In this document: positions 37,716-49,500 of the stretch, piece after piece
How positions within the stretch are numbered: the stretch's first letter is position 1
How the letters are laid out: each line of letters begins with the position of its first letter
Source: Pycnopodia helianthoides
Lineage: Eukaryota > Echinodermata > Asteroidea > Forcipulatida > Asteriidae
NCBI GenBank assembly: GCA_032158295.1
Contig: CM063251.1
Span: 12,315,016 to 12,379,015 of the forward strand
Reading direction: 5' to 3'
Length of the DNA stretch: 64,000 nt
Made by a program: the position numbers and the translations under genes
Notes under the pieces: model-generated
The model's input: the letters and a program-made list of their open reading frames with translations, nothing else
What the model was told of the DNA's origin: nothing
Database searches by the model: none

Positions 37716-40700
37716 CTAAGAATTCTCCAAATTCGACTTCGTCGCGCTATCACCGGCGTCCTCCTCATCCTGGTCCTCCTTGCCTCTTTCCTGATGCTCT
37801 GATCTCTTCACTTTCATCTCGGATTTGATGTGGTCCTGCTTATCTCGCAGAGCCTCTACCTTTGCGAAGCAGTGTCTGTAAATATTGATTAGTTGAAATG
37901 TAATGTTCTTAGAGAGAAAAAAATTAAAGAAGCACAAAACAATTCCCAATGCACATGTGGCTTGTTGTGGCCGAGCGGTTAAGAGCACTGGACTCAAAGC
38001 TCTGGTGTTTCTAATCAGCAGTGTGGGTTCGAGTCCCAGTCGTGGCCCTTGTGTTCTTGAGCAAGATTATACTTAAAAACATAATTGCTTAGTCCTTACA
38101 TTAAGCCGTAGGTTCCGTGTTACAGAATTGGCAGCACACGTAAAATAACCCCAGAACACTTATCGTGGAACAGTAGGGGTTAACCCTGGTGTTTCTGGTT
38201 TACATAACAAGCACCCTTGTTTACAGGTTTCATCAGGCTTGTGAGCTACAGTGATTAAGAAATATTTAATAATAATAAATAATGTGGTCTAGTGGTAAGG
38301 CATCTGCTCTAGCAATGCAAAGGTTGTGGGTTCGAATCCCAACCGAGTGATCTGCCTGTGGATTTTGTTCACAGAGCTCGGGGAAAGTACTGAGTATACA
38401 GTGCTTAATACACATCGGTGTAAGGATAAAACCAAAATAAAATAACTATTCTTGACAAACCCGACTCACATTTGTTCATCGATCTCATCGATGTTTCTGT
38501 CCACCTGAGCAGCCTCTTGATCCTCCTCTTGGAGGTTTTCAGACACCTACAAAACAAACGATAAGAGTCAATACTGGGCACATTCCATATACAGTTGTTT
38601 TATAGGTAGAGAAATCAATAAAACCATTTGAATATGAGAAACGACTCGTTCTTAGATTTCTGAGGGTTGGTGTCCGTTCACGAATGCTGTGGCCAGAGAT
38701 GCGGTTGGTACCAGCTGCCACCTCGCTATAAAAAAGTGGATGGATTCAGCGTTCTTGTGAAAATACTGACATTTTGATCTTGTTGCTCTTTTCTCAACAA
38801 GTATACATTGTATTCAGCTGAAACTTTCACATGTGGCTTTGAGTGTATCTTTCTTGGTAATTTTGGCAATAAATAAGCATTACGTCAACAAAAACCAATC
38901 TATCCCTTTAACACAGTAGGAAGCATATAAAATGTTTTCTAAATAGATTTCTAAATGGAAATTTTAATAGCAAAACAATGATTTTGTTATTGTATATTTG
39001 GGAGAAAATTATTACACACCATTGGGTTGTGTCAAATCTATTCTAGGTCTTTACCTGGTTTTGCTGAACCATTTCCTTTTGGAATTTGCTCCATTCTTCT
39101 TCCATGGTGTTCTTCACTTCCACTTTACGAACCTATTCAAACAGGCCAGCACAGTGTTTTATTAATCGGAAAGAAAACAGAGCAAAATTTCAGTAAATGC
39201 AGTAAAGTTGCTTAAAGTATACTTTGATAATTACTCCAAAAATTAATGACTATAAAAACTTACCGCTGATTTCGCAATTACTAGAATAAGTATTGTCATC
39301 TCATTAACTTAATCACAATTGACTGATTTGTGCAATTCATAATCATAGACGTTAAACCAATGTTTGTATGAGAGAGATTGGCTGTTGCCAGCTTGGTGTT
39401 TATATCCCCTTGTGGGAGCTTTGCTGAGTTCCCTTATTGGGAAGATCATCTAAACAAACAAACAAACAAACAAACAAACAAACAAACAAACAAACACCCC
39501 AACAAACAACAAACAAACATTACAAAGATTTAAAAACCTCAGTTTTATGTACCTTTGCATCCATTACTGGATCGTCAAAGAATCCCTCTGGTATGGCCTC
39601 AGCAGAGGTGGACGGCTTTCTGTCAACACAAAAAAATTGTAATGAAACCAGGTGATCCAAATCAAGAGAAAACTGTGAAGAAGATGATGACGAGCGCACA
39701 CATCCAAGACAGATTTCAAAGAGTGGTACATCATTGGTTTGCAACCAAAACATAATCAGTCTAATCCTTTAGTTTTCAAGAGAGAGATTATAAAAGTAAC
39801 CAGTAAAAAGTTCACAGAAACTGTGAAAAACATTCTTTGAAGATTACATGTTTTGGGGGGTAAATGTTTTAAGCATGTTTTTGTCAATGTTGACAAAGTA
39901 ATTTGTGTTGTGACTTCACACTTTGCTTAGCAATTAAGATTGCTACACATAAGATCAATCTTAACTCTTTGCGAAATCGAGCCCTGGCCTTGCAGTTTGA
40001 ATATGAATGGATTCAAACACGATTTTCTTGAAAATGAAAATATTCCAGACAGTAATACTACTCAAGTACCAGTGCAGGAAAATCCCAAGAGAGCTTCAAA
40101 ACTAAATACAAAATCCTAAGAAAGCTTTCAAATTGAATACCACTAGTTTGTTTTTCAGATTGTTTCCAGCTCTATGTCTTCAACGGATGTTTTAGGGGGA
40201 AGGTTTTTGGAGCTAAATTATGTTAACAAATACCCCAAAATCAGTGTAGATGTCTACACACTATAGATAATCCAGGATGTTTTACTTGTGTCAGTACTTA
40301 CTATGACTACAATACCTTTCTTTGGCATCTTCAGTTGATGATTTTGATGAGCTTACTTCCTGTGCTGAAGTTATTTCCGGTGTAGCTTTGGAGGCTGACG
40401 ATTCTGAACTGAAGAAGTCTGAAAAAAAGAAAAAAAAAAAAAAAAAAAAAGTGTCATAACCGCATGTTGTGTGAAAGTCTGTCTGCGCAAAAGAAACTTG
40501 GAAGGTATTAGACAGGATTGGTAGAGCTGACAAAATAGTCGCAAACCGTGTTCATGTTTTGTGTGATCGACCTACACATGAAATAACAAACCTGTTGTGT
40601 GAGTCAAGAGAAAATAGTGACAAACAGTGCACAATTTTCAGCATGGTAAACACATTGCCCTTAACTTTGGTTGTAGCAACCGATATCAGCTGTTGCGTTT

Positions 40701-43700
40701 TCTTTAGGTTTTCAGACTTCATTTCAGAGGAAAAAATCTTTCACATAAAAAAATGGTTCTTGTATGAACTTCATAATCAGTAATCATTCAGACTAAAATC
40801 AAACAATAATGTTTCTAATCCTTACCGATCCTGTATAATTACCTTTAATCTGCCATTCCTACACAAACTTGAATCATTGGCATATTTTCGGGGGGCACAG
40901 AGCACCGTCCAAAACACCTTTAGGTCACCTTTACATTTCTGTTTTTTATCGTACACCAACTACTACTGCATGTATTAAGCTTGGGCGATATCGCTTTTTC
41001 TCAGCCACGATATATCGTCAAGAATATATCGCGATATTCGATATAATCGCGATTATTTTTTTATGACGTCAATTTACTACAAATCTCACGGTGTGAGTTT
41101 TGGCTATGATTGACCTGACATTTATATCGTTGTTCCAATCACCTATTCTTCGGGTTTTACTCTAAACCTATGGTATGAAAACCTGGGCCTATTACTTACA
41201 CACATTTAATGTGTTAACTGCGCATGACAGACTGTTCTTTATGTGTGCATAGCTAATTAGATCACGCTACTCGCACGTCCGCAACACGCACGTGATATTG
41301 CACGTGATAACACCCGTCTGTGTGAGACCGCCTGACCGCTAAGGCTTTGATGTTGTTTTTTTTCCGAAGACTAAACCCCGTCGGATCGGATCTGTTTGGG
41401 AACCTTGCGGTTGCGGTCTGTGACTTGCAACTCTTTGTTGCAGCAAATCGTCTCGAAAAGGAGATTTATTGTTGCAAGATCGTCTCGACAAGGAAATACA
41501 TCGCGATACTTAACGATATCGCGATTTACCGATAACACGATTAAAAAAAACGTGACCCGATATCGTAATCGTTTCAGAACTAGTATCGCGATATTCGATA
41601 ATATCGTGGTATCGCCCAAGCTTAGCATGTAGGCCTATGTGAAGCTTTGGCTGATGCTTTATTGTTTCCTTGGATGATGCTGTCGTTTGCTTGCTGCTCA
41701 TATCGAAGGTGAGTAACGCTTCCGCACAAATACTGAACATAAAGTATTGAAAGTACCGTTTAATCTTAGAACATAAATTCCAACCTGCTGGTAATGCGGA
41801 TGATTCTGCTGTCTTTCCTCCAGAATTAGTCCCTGATTTCTCAGACGCATCGGTGGAGGGTAGGCTCTGGATGTCGCTGTCAAAAAATCCAGCAGGTAGT
41901 CTGAAAGATGAATAAGGAAATAAGGAACTAAATGTTTTTTTTTTTTTTAAATGTACGGACGACTCCAGGGATGGAGACTGTCCGGCCAAAAGATGACACT
42001 TTATGTCAGTTTATTGACACTCGTTTGGAGCTATATTATAAATCTGTCCACTTGGTCATTCTGAAAATCTTATTTTGCTGCTATTAATATGTATAACATT
42101 ACCATAGTGCTCTTAGATTAGACATTATTAGTAATCACACAAGCGCGATATCAATATCTTTGTTATTTGGGCGCTCAGTTGGTAGAGTGTCAGCACATTA
42201 ATATGGAGATTAAAGGTCAACCCCTGTTCTAGTCAAATATTTCTTTGATCACCCCAAAACTGAATTGAAATTTACCTAGTCAGTTTCCCTTGTGGTTAAT
42301 TACCCGGTACTTGAGTTACCGAATAACACACACCTCTTGGATGGAGAGGAAGCACTGTAGGCCTACGTGTGTTGCTAATATTAAAAAAGGACACAAGAGC
42401 AGTGTCCAGCTGGAACAGGATTTCTCATATGTGTTGCGATCAAGCTAAATGAGTCGTTTGTCGGTAAATGCATTAGGCCTATTGAATAACAGGCCAAAAT
42501 AGGTCGACAGGGGTGTACATTCTTATACATCTCTTGGTGTTTTCGACTTCCATAACTTTTGAACCAAAGGTGGTATCAATATCCTTAAAGCTTAGATTGT
42601 ACTTCTTTCATATAGATAAAAAAACAAAAATTGACAAGGGTCGACAAAAGATTCATTTAGCTTGATTGCATCACATATACACTCGTCAAGAATAAAATGT
42701 GGTGTCTGTTAAATCCAGCGCTCATGACATGCCACTTACCCCTTTGTAGCACTAGGCTGTCCACTTTCTCTTGCTTTCTTTGCAGGTGTTGTTGTTGTTG
42801 TGTTGTTGATGTTACATCATTGTCCACTTTCCTCTTTGCTGTTGTTTGTGATGTAGTCACATGAGGGCTGGGGATGGACTGCTTCTTCTGTTGTACTGTA
42901 TTTGGTGTGCCGCCATGTTTAAGTGCGACTAAATTCTACAAACCCAGAGAAAAAAGATGCATGTCAAGTTGTTCAGAAGTAAACAATTCAAAATTGTTTG
43001 TGTGTCCTTAACGACAGTATAAATGGGAGCCAGTCTTAACTTGAACATACCTTTAACATGTTCCCTCCCAACTTTAACACTGAAGTTTGGACCGGTCCCA
43101 ACTATAGTTGGTGCGATTGTCAAGTTGGGGCGGAACAAACATATCTTGAAGTCCACACCATCATTTACATTAGTATAGATGAGAAGTGTGGCAGGGTTAA
43201 CCCTCCTACTGTCAGTGACTCTTGGCAACATTTTCCAGTGAGTTGACCAACCATTTGAAACATTTGACTGCCAAGGTTGTGTACGGTGGCACAACTGTGC
43301 ACAGAACTAACTGTGTACTGTGTACATGCATTCCCTCATGGTATCATATTGCAGGCTGGCATAGTTTATCTATCATTCAAAACCACAGTGAATGGTATTG
43401 AATGGTCAGACAGCAAGAGGGTTAAGGGAAGGAGGCTTGCTTGCCCATTAAAATCCAAGTTACTTAGATTCTGCTTGAAGCAGATGAGTGTGGGGGGGGG
43501 GGGGGTTGATGGCACTCTCAGGTAGTTGGTTCCAACTATCCGGTCACTCAAGTGTTTACAGATGTCGAGTCTGGACCTTGATTTTACAAATGTTTGTGAG
43601 TGTACTGCAAAGCTTGGACAGGCTTGACTAATGTTTGAACATATTGGCCCCTTGCCTACACGTCACACGTGGTGACTGTGCCACCATTTTGGGAGTCAAT

Positions 43701-46316
43701 AGGTTTGCGTGTTAATGCTACGTCGCCTAAAAGTCACACTAGACTGTATAACACAAAGGGACATCGACACCCAAAATGGTGCAACCAAGATTATTGTGTT
43801 GATATCGTCAGGTGAATTGGGTCAATACTCATCGTCAGGTGAATTGGGTCAATACTCAAGTTTGGCCTCATGATAAATAAAGTCGTCCTTACCTCTTTGT
43901 GTTTTTTTCCTTGGAGGTGTGCTGGCCAAAGAATCTCACTTTTCACTTGTGCGTTACAAACAACACAGACAAGCTGACCAATACTGTTGTACGTGTTGTA
44001 CCAGTTAAAGAAAAAGGCATGTATAACATTGGTTTGGGAAGAATGCAATTATCCTAGAACGTTGAGGTTGACATTACATTGCTGTAGTGCTAGCGCTAAT
44101 GGGTTCAAAGGCCAAAAAGAATACAAAACATTAAATTTAATAACTGTGATGAGTACATCAATGTCAGCTGACAGCGACACTTGCATTTTGCAAATTTCAA
44201 GTCACTTTTCATTTGTCTTCTAAAGTTCTACAATTAATGAATGCATAATTTGGCATTTTCCACTTAAGTCAAGGCAAGATGGATGTGACACAGACAGAAA
44301 GTGCAAATTTAGTTTAATTTAATATGGGAGGCTAATCATCTTACTTCTACTTCTACTTCTACTTCGTTACTCGGCAGGATCCATAAGTTAGGACAGAAAC
44401 GCCAAGTAGCAATTATAGTTAAGTGTCTTGCTCAAGGACACAAGTGCCGGGACCGAGATTCGAACTCACATTGTGTTGACTCAGCCACCACAACTTGAAT
44501 TCGGAGCACTAGACCGCTCGGCCACGACACGCTACTCAAAGCGAATTGTGAAGTACGTGTCTACAACTGCTCTCCAAATTTGTGAATAGTTGTTGAGCAA
44601 ATCTACAAAAGAACTGGACATCCTTTTTGTTTTGGCAGTTTGCAATTTTGATCAAATCTTTCCCACAGCCAGAGCCACACAAGTCTATTGTTCTTGGTCT
44701 TGCTTGTGTACTCAGTCTCAGTCTTAATATTGGAGAACCGTAATCAATCAGTTCTCATTGATAGTATGAAATCTGACTGTCATTGCCTGTGGTGCGGTGT
44801 GCCACAAGGTTCTGCAGCTGGACCCCTATTATTTATATTGTTTAGTGCACCCCTGCAAGATCTCATAGCTGCTCATGGAATAAAGAGTATTGTTTATGCT
44901 GATGATACACAATTTTATATTACCTATAATCCGGCGGATCGTGAGTTAGCCCTTGCAAAAATTGAGGCTTGTATAGATGACATTAAATCTTGGTCTTTAT
45001 CTAACAAGCTTGCTCTTAACGATGCTAAAACCGAAATCATCTTTTTCAACTCACGTTTTTCTAAAACCGTGCCTCCTACCGAAATTAACATTGGACAATC
45101 CATTATTAAACCATCTCGTGTAGTCAGAAACCTTGGTGTTCATATGGATTCTTCGATGAGTATGACCGACCAGGTAACAAAAATATGCAAATCTGCTCTT
45201 CTACACATTAAAAAAATAGGTCGAATCCGACGCCATCTTGATGATGATTCTACTCTTATACTGGTTCATGCCTTTGTCACTTCTACTCTAGACTCGACTC
45301 TTGCAATTCTCTTCTTACTGGACTTTCAGATAAAGAACTTTCTAAAATCCAACGAGTTCAGAACATCGCTGCTCGCCTCGTCTCACGCACACCTCATTCC
45401 CAACATATTACTCCCATCTTACAAGAACTCCACTGGCTTCCAATCAAACTGTGTATCGTATATAAGTTAAATCTTCTCACTTTCAAAGCTCTTCATGGCC
45501 TATCTCCTGACTATATATCTGATCTTCTCCATAAATACATCCCTGTTCATCCTCTTCGTTCTGCTGGCCAATCCCTACTGACGCAAACTACTTTTTCCAC
45601 TAAATTTTATGGTCAAAGAGCCTTCAACTTCATTGCACCTTCGTTATGGAATGACTTGCCACTTCATATTCGCTAAGCTGGCTCTCTTCAGCTTTTAAAA
45701 ACTCATTTGTTTGAATCTTTAGTTGTGTAACTTCTTTTATATTTATGTCATTGTTTTTATGTTTTGTGTTGCGCATAGAGGCTTCTGCATTATGCGCTAT
45801 ATAAATATCTTGTATTATTATTATTATTAATATTCCTGAGCTTTTCCGTTTTAAGGTCATCAGTTGGCAACTTTGTTTTGAGGTGACTTGGTTTGGGTGG
45901 TGGGTGACATTGCAAGGGAGCGATATGATAATTGATAATCAACCTTGCTGCTTACAGTCATGCATAAATCAATTGATTACTCAGTGCGTCCTCAGTGTGT
46001 CTCAGTGGCATGTACAGTACATCTACTAGCCCCACTTCCGTGGCCAACGATCCATGAATCAATGGATCGTTGGCCACAGAAGTGGGGCTATACATCTACA
46101 TGTACGTAAAAAACAACTTTTTAAATATTCCAGATGATGTTGTTAAATGTTAGATCTTGGCCTAGAAAATCAATACTGCACTAAAATTAGGCTCGAAGAT
46201 TATAAAGGATATTTTGCCAAAGGTGAGTTTATCCTCGTCACTGTGGATTTGCCCTCCGCGCGTTGTTTCTTCATTAAATCCCGCAGGTCAACTTTTTTCT
46301 TACCGGAGGACGCCAT
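37716..46316 (-). CDS. ZNF830: ZNF830-type zinc-finger protein (9 exons, one frame break)
   Basis: Nuclear zinc-finger protein whose human relative acts in pre-mRNA splicing complexes and early development (family knowledge). Exons in transcript order, minus strand: 46316-46213, 43992-43893, 42935-42740, 41900-41785, 40418-40316, 39619-39553, 39132-39055, 38546-38470, 37875-37716. The N terminus MASSGKKKVDLRDLMKKQRA leads to SPLAKY. A C2H2 finger of spacing C-x2-C-x12-H-x5-H follows (CVVCN...HLQGKKH). Downstream are IPEGFFDDPVMDAK, EEEWSKFQKEM and IDEIDEQIHCFAKVEALRDKQ, all characteristic. Length is about 333 codons against about 372 in human. Exon 3 changes frame inside a CAA repeat (42786-42809). 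Intron 1 is of the AT-AC class; the rest are GT-AG. Confidence 0.88.
37961..38275 (+). repeat. SINE-B, nearly complete
   Basis: The tRNA-like head GTGGCCGAGCGGTTAAGAGC with B box GGGTTCGAGTCCC is followed by CTTGTGTTCTTGAGCAAG and ACACGTAAAATAACCC, then the GGTGTTTCTGGTTT body and an AATAATAATAA tail. The head resembles a class II (Leu/Ser-like) tRNA. It lies in ZNF830 intron 8. Confidence 0.75.
38281..38440 (+). repeat. SINE-C copy
   Basis: The head GTGGTCTAGTGGTAAGGCATC with B box GGTTCGAATCCC is followed by TGCCTGTGGATTTTGTTC and GAGTATACAGTGCTTAATAC. Other copies are at 58553-58690 and 63101-63262. It is adjacent to SINE-B here. Confidence 0.7.
39250..39497 (+). repeat. SINE with (AAAC)n tail, copy 2
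   Basis: The body is nearly identical to 17527-17752, including GACGTTAAACCAATGTTTG and ATATCCCCTTGTGGGAGC, and ends in about ten AAAC units. The tRNA-like head is missing. It lies in ZNF830 intron 6. Confidence 0.75.
39890..39985. repeat. MITE family 4 fragment (reverse orientation)
   Basis: TTGTGACTTCACACTTTGC followed by GATCAATCTTAACTCTTTGC and GAAATCGAGCCCTGG matches the family 4 interior and end. It lies in ZNF830 intron 5. Confidence 0.55.
40977..41623. mobile_element. Non-autonomous DNA element rich in CGATAT, ~647 bp
   Basis: AAGCTTGGGCGATATCGC at the left mirrors GGTATCGCCCAAGCTT at the right. Flanking subterminal stretches are dense in ATATCGCGATATTCG words in both orientations. 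No transposase is recognisable inside, so it is probably a deletion derivative. It lies in ZNF830 intron 4. Confidence 0.75.
42165..42310 (+). repeat. SINE-A, degenerate copy
   Basis: GGGCGCTCAGTTGGTAGAGTG is the A-box half of the head; the tail TTTACCTAGTCAGTTTCCCT and CTTGTGGTTAATTAC matches 6520-6545 and 17010-17030. It lies in ZNF830 intron 3. Confidence 0.6.
42434..42671. mobile_element. MITE family 2, copy 2
   Basis: Full-length relative of 7218-7460, with the same ends and the same interior order (AACAGGCCAAAATAGGTCG, GATTGTACTTCTTTCA). It is shorter by a few internal bases and carries a short insertion near 42475. Confidence 0.85.
43197..43425. mobile_element. MITE family 7, copy near ZNF830 exon 2
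   Basis: TTAACCCTCC to GAGGGTTAA, nearly identical to 22446-22665 but with a few extra bases (GCATTCCC) near 43330. The similarity points to recent activity. It lies in ZNF830 intron 2. Confidence 0.85.
44375..44535 (-). repeat. SINE-B head, minus strand
   Basis: Read on the minus strand: GTGGCCGAGCGGTCTAGTGC, the B box GAGTTCGAATCTCGG and CTTGTGTCCTTGAGCAAG. The body is cut short at about 44375. Confidence 0.65.
44690..45840 (+). mobile_element. 5'-truncated L2/CR1-type LINE, reverse-transcriptase C-terminal part
   Basis: The open part (to 45470) contains the reverse-transcriptase motifs GVPQGS and YADDTQ, followed by the family's thumb region (NLGVHMDSSM). A frame change occurs near 45295-45305. 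The next frame continues with RVQNIAARLV, LHWLPI and LWNDLPLHIR, then stops at about 45675. The 3' end GCGCTATATAAATATC plus TTATTATTATTA is typical of L2/CR1 tails. The 5' portion and endonuclease are missing. It is inserted in ZNF830 intron 1, antisense to the gene. Confidence 0.85.
46027..46090. repeat. 64-bp near-perfect palindrome
   Basis: TAGCCCCACTTCCGTGGCC through ATGGATCGTTGG pairs with its complement around a loop of about 6 bases, with a single mismatch (CCGTGG against CCACAG). It lies about 120 bp inside ZNF830 intron 1 from the U12 donor. Confidence 0.85.
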
Positions 46317-46579
46317 CTTTGAAAGTGAGTCCTGTGTTCGGTTGTTTGTGGATCGAACTCAAACTATGATAAAAACGAATCATGAACATATTTATATAAA
46401 TTAGACTTACAAATATAATTTGTCCAATACATCATTTACATTGTTTTAAAAAACACGCGCAAATGACAAAAATCCTGTCTAAAGTGGAATGGTAACGAAA
46501 CTTTGCGTAGTCAAAAACAAAGATCGTTGGCCAAAATAAAACTGCAGACGACGTAATAATTACTGGAGTAAATTTAAAG
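46317..46579. promoter_or_regulatory. Divergent promoter ZNF830 / ORC2
   Basis: Only 263 bp separate the two start codons, which point outward. Both 5' UTRs and core promoters must fit here unless upstream non-coding exons exist. No TATA box is clear. The inference rests on geometry and on well-supported first coding exons on both sides. Confidence 0.6.
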
Positions 46580-49500
46580 ATGGCGGCTTCCGCAAGACAT
46601 GTGTCGTTGGAGTTTGTTGGGAACGATGAAGTTGTTAAGCACATTGTGGTCCTTGACGAAGTATCAGGTATATTTAACTTGCAAACCATTTGTCTTAAGT
46701 GTAACTTAGTTAGTTTCAAAAACAGAATCTTCTGTCAATGTATTATTCTTTTCACAATAAAAAAAAAAAAACACTGTCGGGCGCGCGGGAGGAGGCTGGA
46801 GACGTGCGAGTAATCTTTTACGCCCCCTGCCGTTTCATTTACGCACCATAAACCAAATCGCCCCATACTCAATTACTGTTTACACTTTTAATACTTTTTC
46901 CCCTGCAGTTAAGCCAGTATCAATCATTCACTATCAGTATCAATCATTCACATACGCTGGCAAAAATGCCCAATTCGACTGTCATGTTATCTCCCCTTTT
47001 CAGGTCAAATTATGCCCCTACCTTTCCTCAAACTCAAAGGTTGACAGAATATTAAAAATAGGAAATGGCAGTTGGATATGGGAATTCCCGACCCCCCCCC
47101 CCCCCAAGCAATAACTATTGCTAATGCTATTTACTTGTCGTTTTTTTTCTCCCTCTTCAATTTTTTATTTTTTGTAATATTTGTTGATAACATTTAAATG
47201 GCTACTATTGTAATTGGAGCAGTTAAATGTATGCTGAATGTGGCTTGGCTCATTTTGAAACTTGAAAAGAGCTTGTAGTTGTTATGACCTAACTTGTTGT
47301 ATCACTAGCACTAAGTTGTATTGTTACTCAATTGGTCATGTGCCAGAAACTTTTACTGTCACCCAACGTTAATGATACAATCAAATTGATTCCATGCCTC
47401 GTTTATTATGCATAATAATTGAAAACTCTGGATCACAGACCTTTAATAATTGAGGAAGGAACTTATCAAATTTTGAGGTAAAAGAAAATCTTCAGGTTAA
47501 AATGGGAACATTTTAAAGGAGGACCAAGGCCAAAACCAGGAAACAGAGGTAAATGTCCTTCATAAAATTTTAGGGCTGAATCACAGATTACATTTCTGGT
47601 TCTCTTCCACCTTCCACCGACCTCAATTATAAAACAAAAACAGACGTGTGTCTTCTACAGTATAATGTAGTTTAAAACAATTGACCACTTTTCTTTCTCC
47701 AGCAAAGAAACCAAGAATCTCCAAAGTGCAGACACTCGTGGAAACGCCTTCAGCCCAGCGGCCGGTCCGGGCATCCAGAAAGAAAGTCAATTACAGCGAA
47801 ACTCTCTTGGGTTTGAACAGGCAGGACTCGGACTCGGACACCTCAGAAGATGACGAAAGCGACGAAGGAGAGGAGGAGGATGGAGAGGACAAGTTGAATA
47901 AAACACCAGAAGGTGCATAAAGTCATCATAAGAGTTGACAGTGTTTTACCCAGTGATGTTTCAAACTATTGGCAAAATGTGGGACACAAGCTTCTATAGC
48001 CTGCCCGATATGGGGCAGAGGGTCCCCCCCCCCAATGTTCCCATACTATAACACACTATTTTCTCTTGTATAGAACTCCCCCCCCCAAAAAAAAAAAAAA
48101 ATTCCTCAAAAGAATTCCTGAGATTCCAAGCACACAATGAAGACACAATAGAGGGAGAGGGGGGTACCCTCTGCCCCATATCGAGCACCAATTGCAAGCT
48201 TTGCAACTTCACTCCGAACTTTCACAATAACTTTAGATAGCATCTTCAAATTGTTTTAAAGTTTTTTTATTTGAAGTTAAGGTTCTTTAGTAAAAGTCCA
48301 GTCATTACAGCTATTTTGTTTTCAAACTTCTGTCAATTTCATCTTTAGTGAAAAACAGCCTTCTCTGGTTGCTTTTGTACTGGTAATTTTTGTGTGCATG
48401 GGACAACCCTTAGTAATGTTCCCATATACCAAAACTTTCAGAAAATTTAAGAAACAACAAAATCTTTAAAGGCAGGGGATACTTTTGGTGTTTACTCAAG
48501 AAATACTTTAGCATAAAAACTTTAGGTAAGGAGCACCTGAGAGCTGCTGATAGTATAAAACATTGTGAGAAACCGCTCCCTCTGAAGCAATGTAGTTTTT
48601 GAGAAAGAGGTAATTTCTCACTAAAAATATTGCAATCTGAGAAAGGCTTCGGGCATGAAGCCTTTCTCAGGCATTTGAAAGCACACAATTTTATGCAACA
48701 ATGGGTGTTTTTTCTTTCATTATTTTCTTGCAACTTCGATGACCAACTAAGCCAAAATTTTGACAGGGTCATTATTGTATGCAATATATTGTTGGGATAC
48801 ACCAAGTGAGGATACTGGTCTTTGACAATTACCCAAAGTATACCCCGCCTTTAAAAAGATCAGTTCTGGCCTGAAATGAAACTTTCCGAAACACTTTCTT
48901 GTGATGTTTATTGTCCCGTTGCAGTACTGCTTAATGAAGAAGGCGTCAAAGGGGCCGATGTGTATCAATTCAAGAGGAACAAACGAGCCGGTCAGATGGC
49001 ACAGCTGGCCAGAAAATGTGCAACACCTGTGTCCACCAAGAACAAAAGAAGGAGACGCCTGCACCTACCCCAAAGAAGACAGAACCTGCCAGGAGAGTGA
49101 CACGGAGAAGCAGTAGAAGTAAGGTCCTTTCCATACTAATTGAAGATGATATACAATAGATAGATGCAAATGTTTTAAAATAAGACACAGGAAGCAGGAG
49201 ACTGCGGTTAGTTTTAAAGAGGGGCTTAAAGGGAAAATTCAGTTTTGGGGAGGCTTTCATTTTCAAATTGATAGAGTCTTCATGAGAGTGCGAAAACGTT
49301 TACAAGTCTCTAACCTCACGTTAACAATTGTGTAAAATATAATTTTATTTCATACTCTAGAGCACAATTTGAAATGTGATGTCATTGAACATCAAAAACA
49401 AATTGATCTTTACATTCTAAAGAGGAATTTTTGCGCCAGTCCAAAGGTCAAATTCAATGCTGTTTTGATTGAATTTCATTCAAATTCAGGAGTAAACTGA

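Larger units (their letters stand above)
43993..46212 (-). other. U12-type AT-AC intron 1 of ZNF830
   Basis: On the minus strand the intron begins ATATCCTTTA directly after exon-1 bases GGCAAA, matching the U12 donor consensus. The branch-like TTCTTTAAC lies just before the 3' end, which is AC followed by exon GTACAAC. The distance from the branch A to the junction is 12 nt. Joining at these sites gives LAKYNSIGQL in frame, the family motif, whereas no nearby GT-AG pair does. The intron is 2220 bp and contains a LINE fragment, a SINE and a palindrome. Confidence 0.85.

Noticed and set aside
41371..41989. 159-codon minus-strand frame
   Set aside because: Its N-terminal part overlaps real ZNF830 exon 4, but the rest runs through intron and the CGATAT element; only the exon is kept.
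47920..48210. Possible extra ORC2 exon or palindromic element
   Set aside because: GGGCAGAGGGTCCC and GGGGGGTACCCTCTGCCCC form a loose inverted repeat, but no splice sites or coding signal fit; likely another small repeat.
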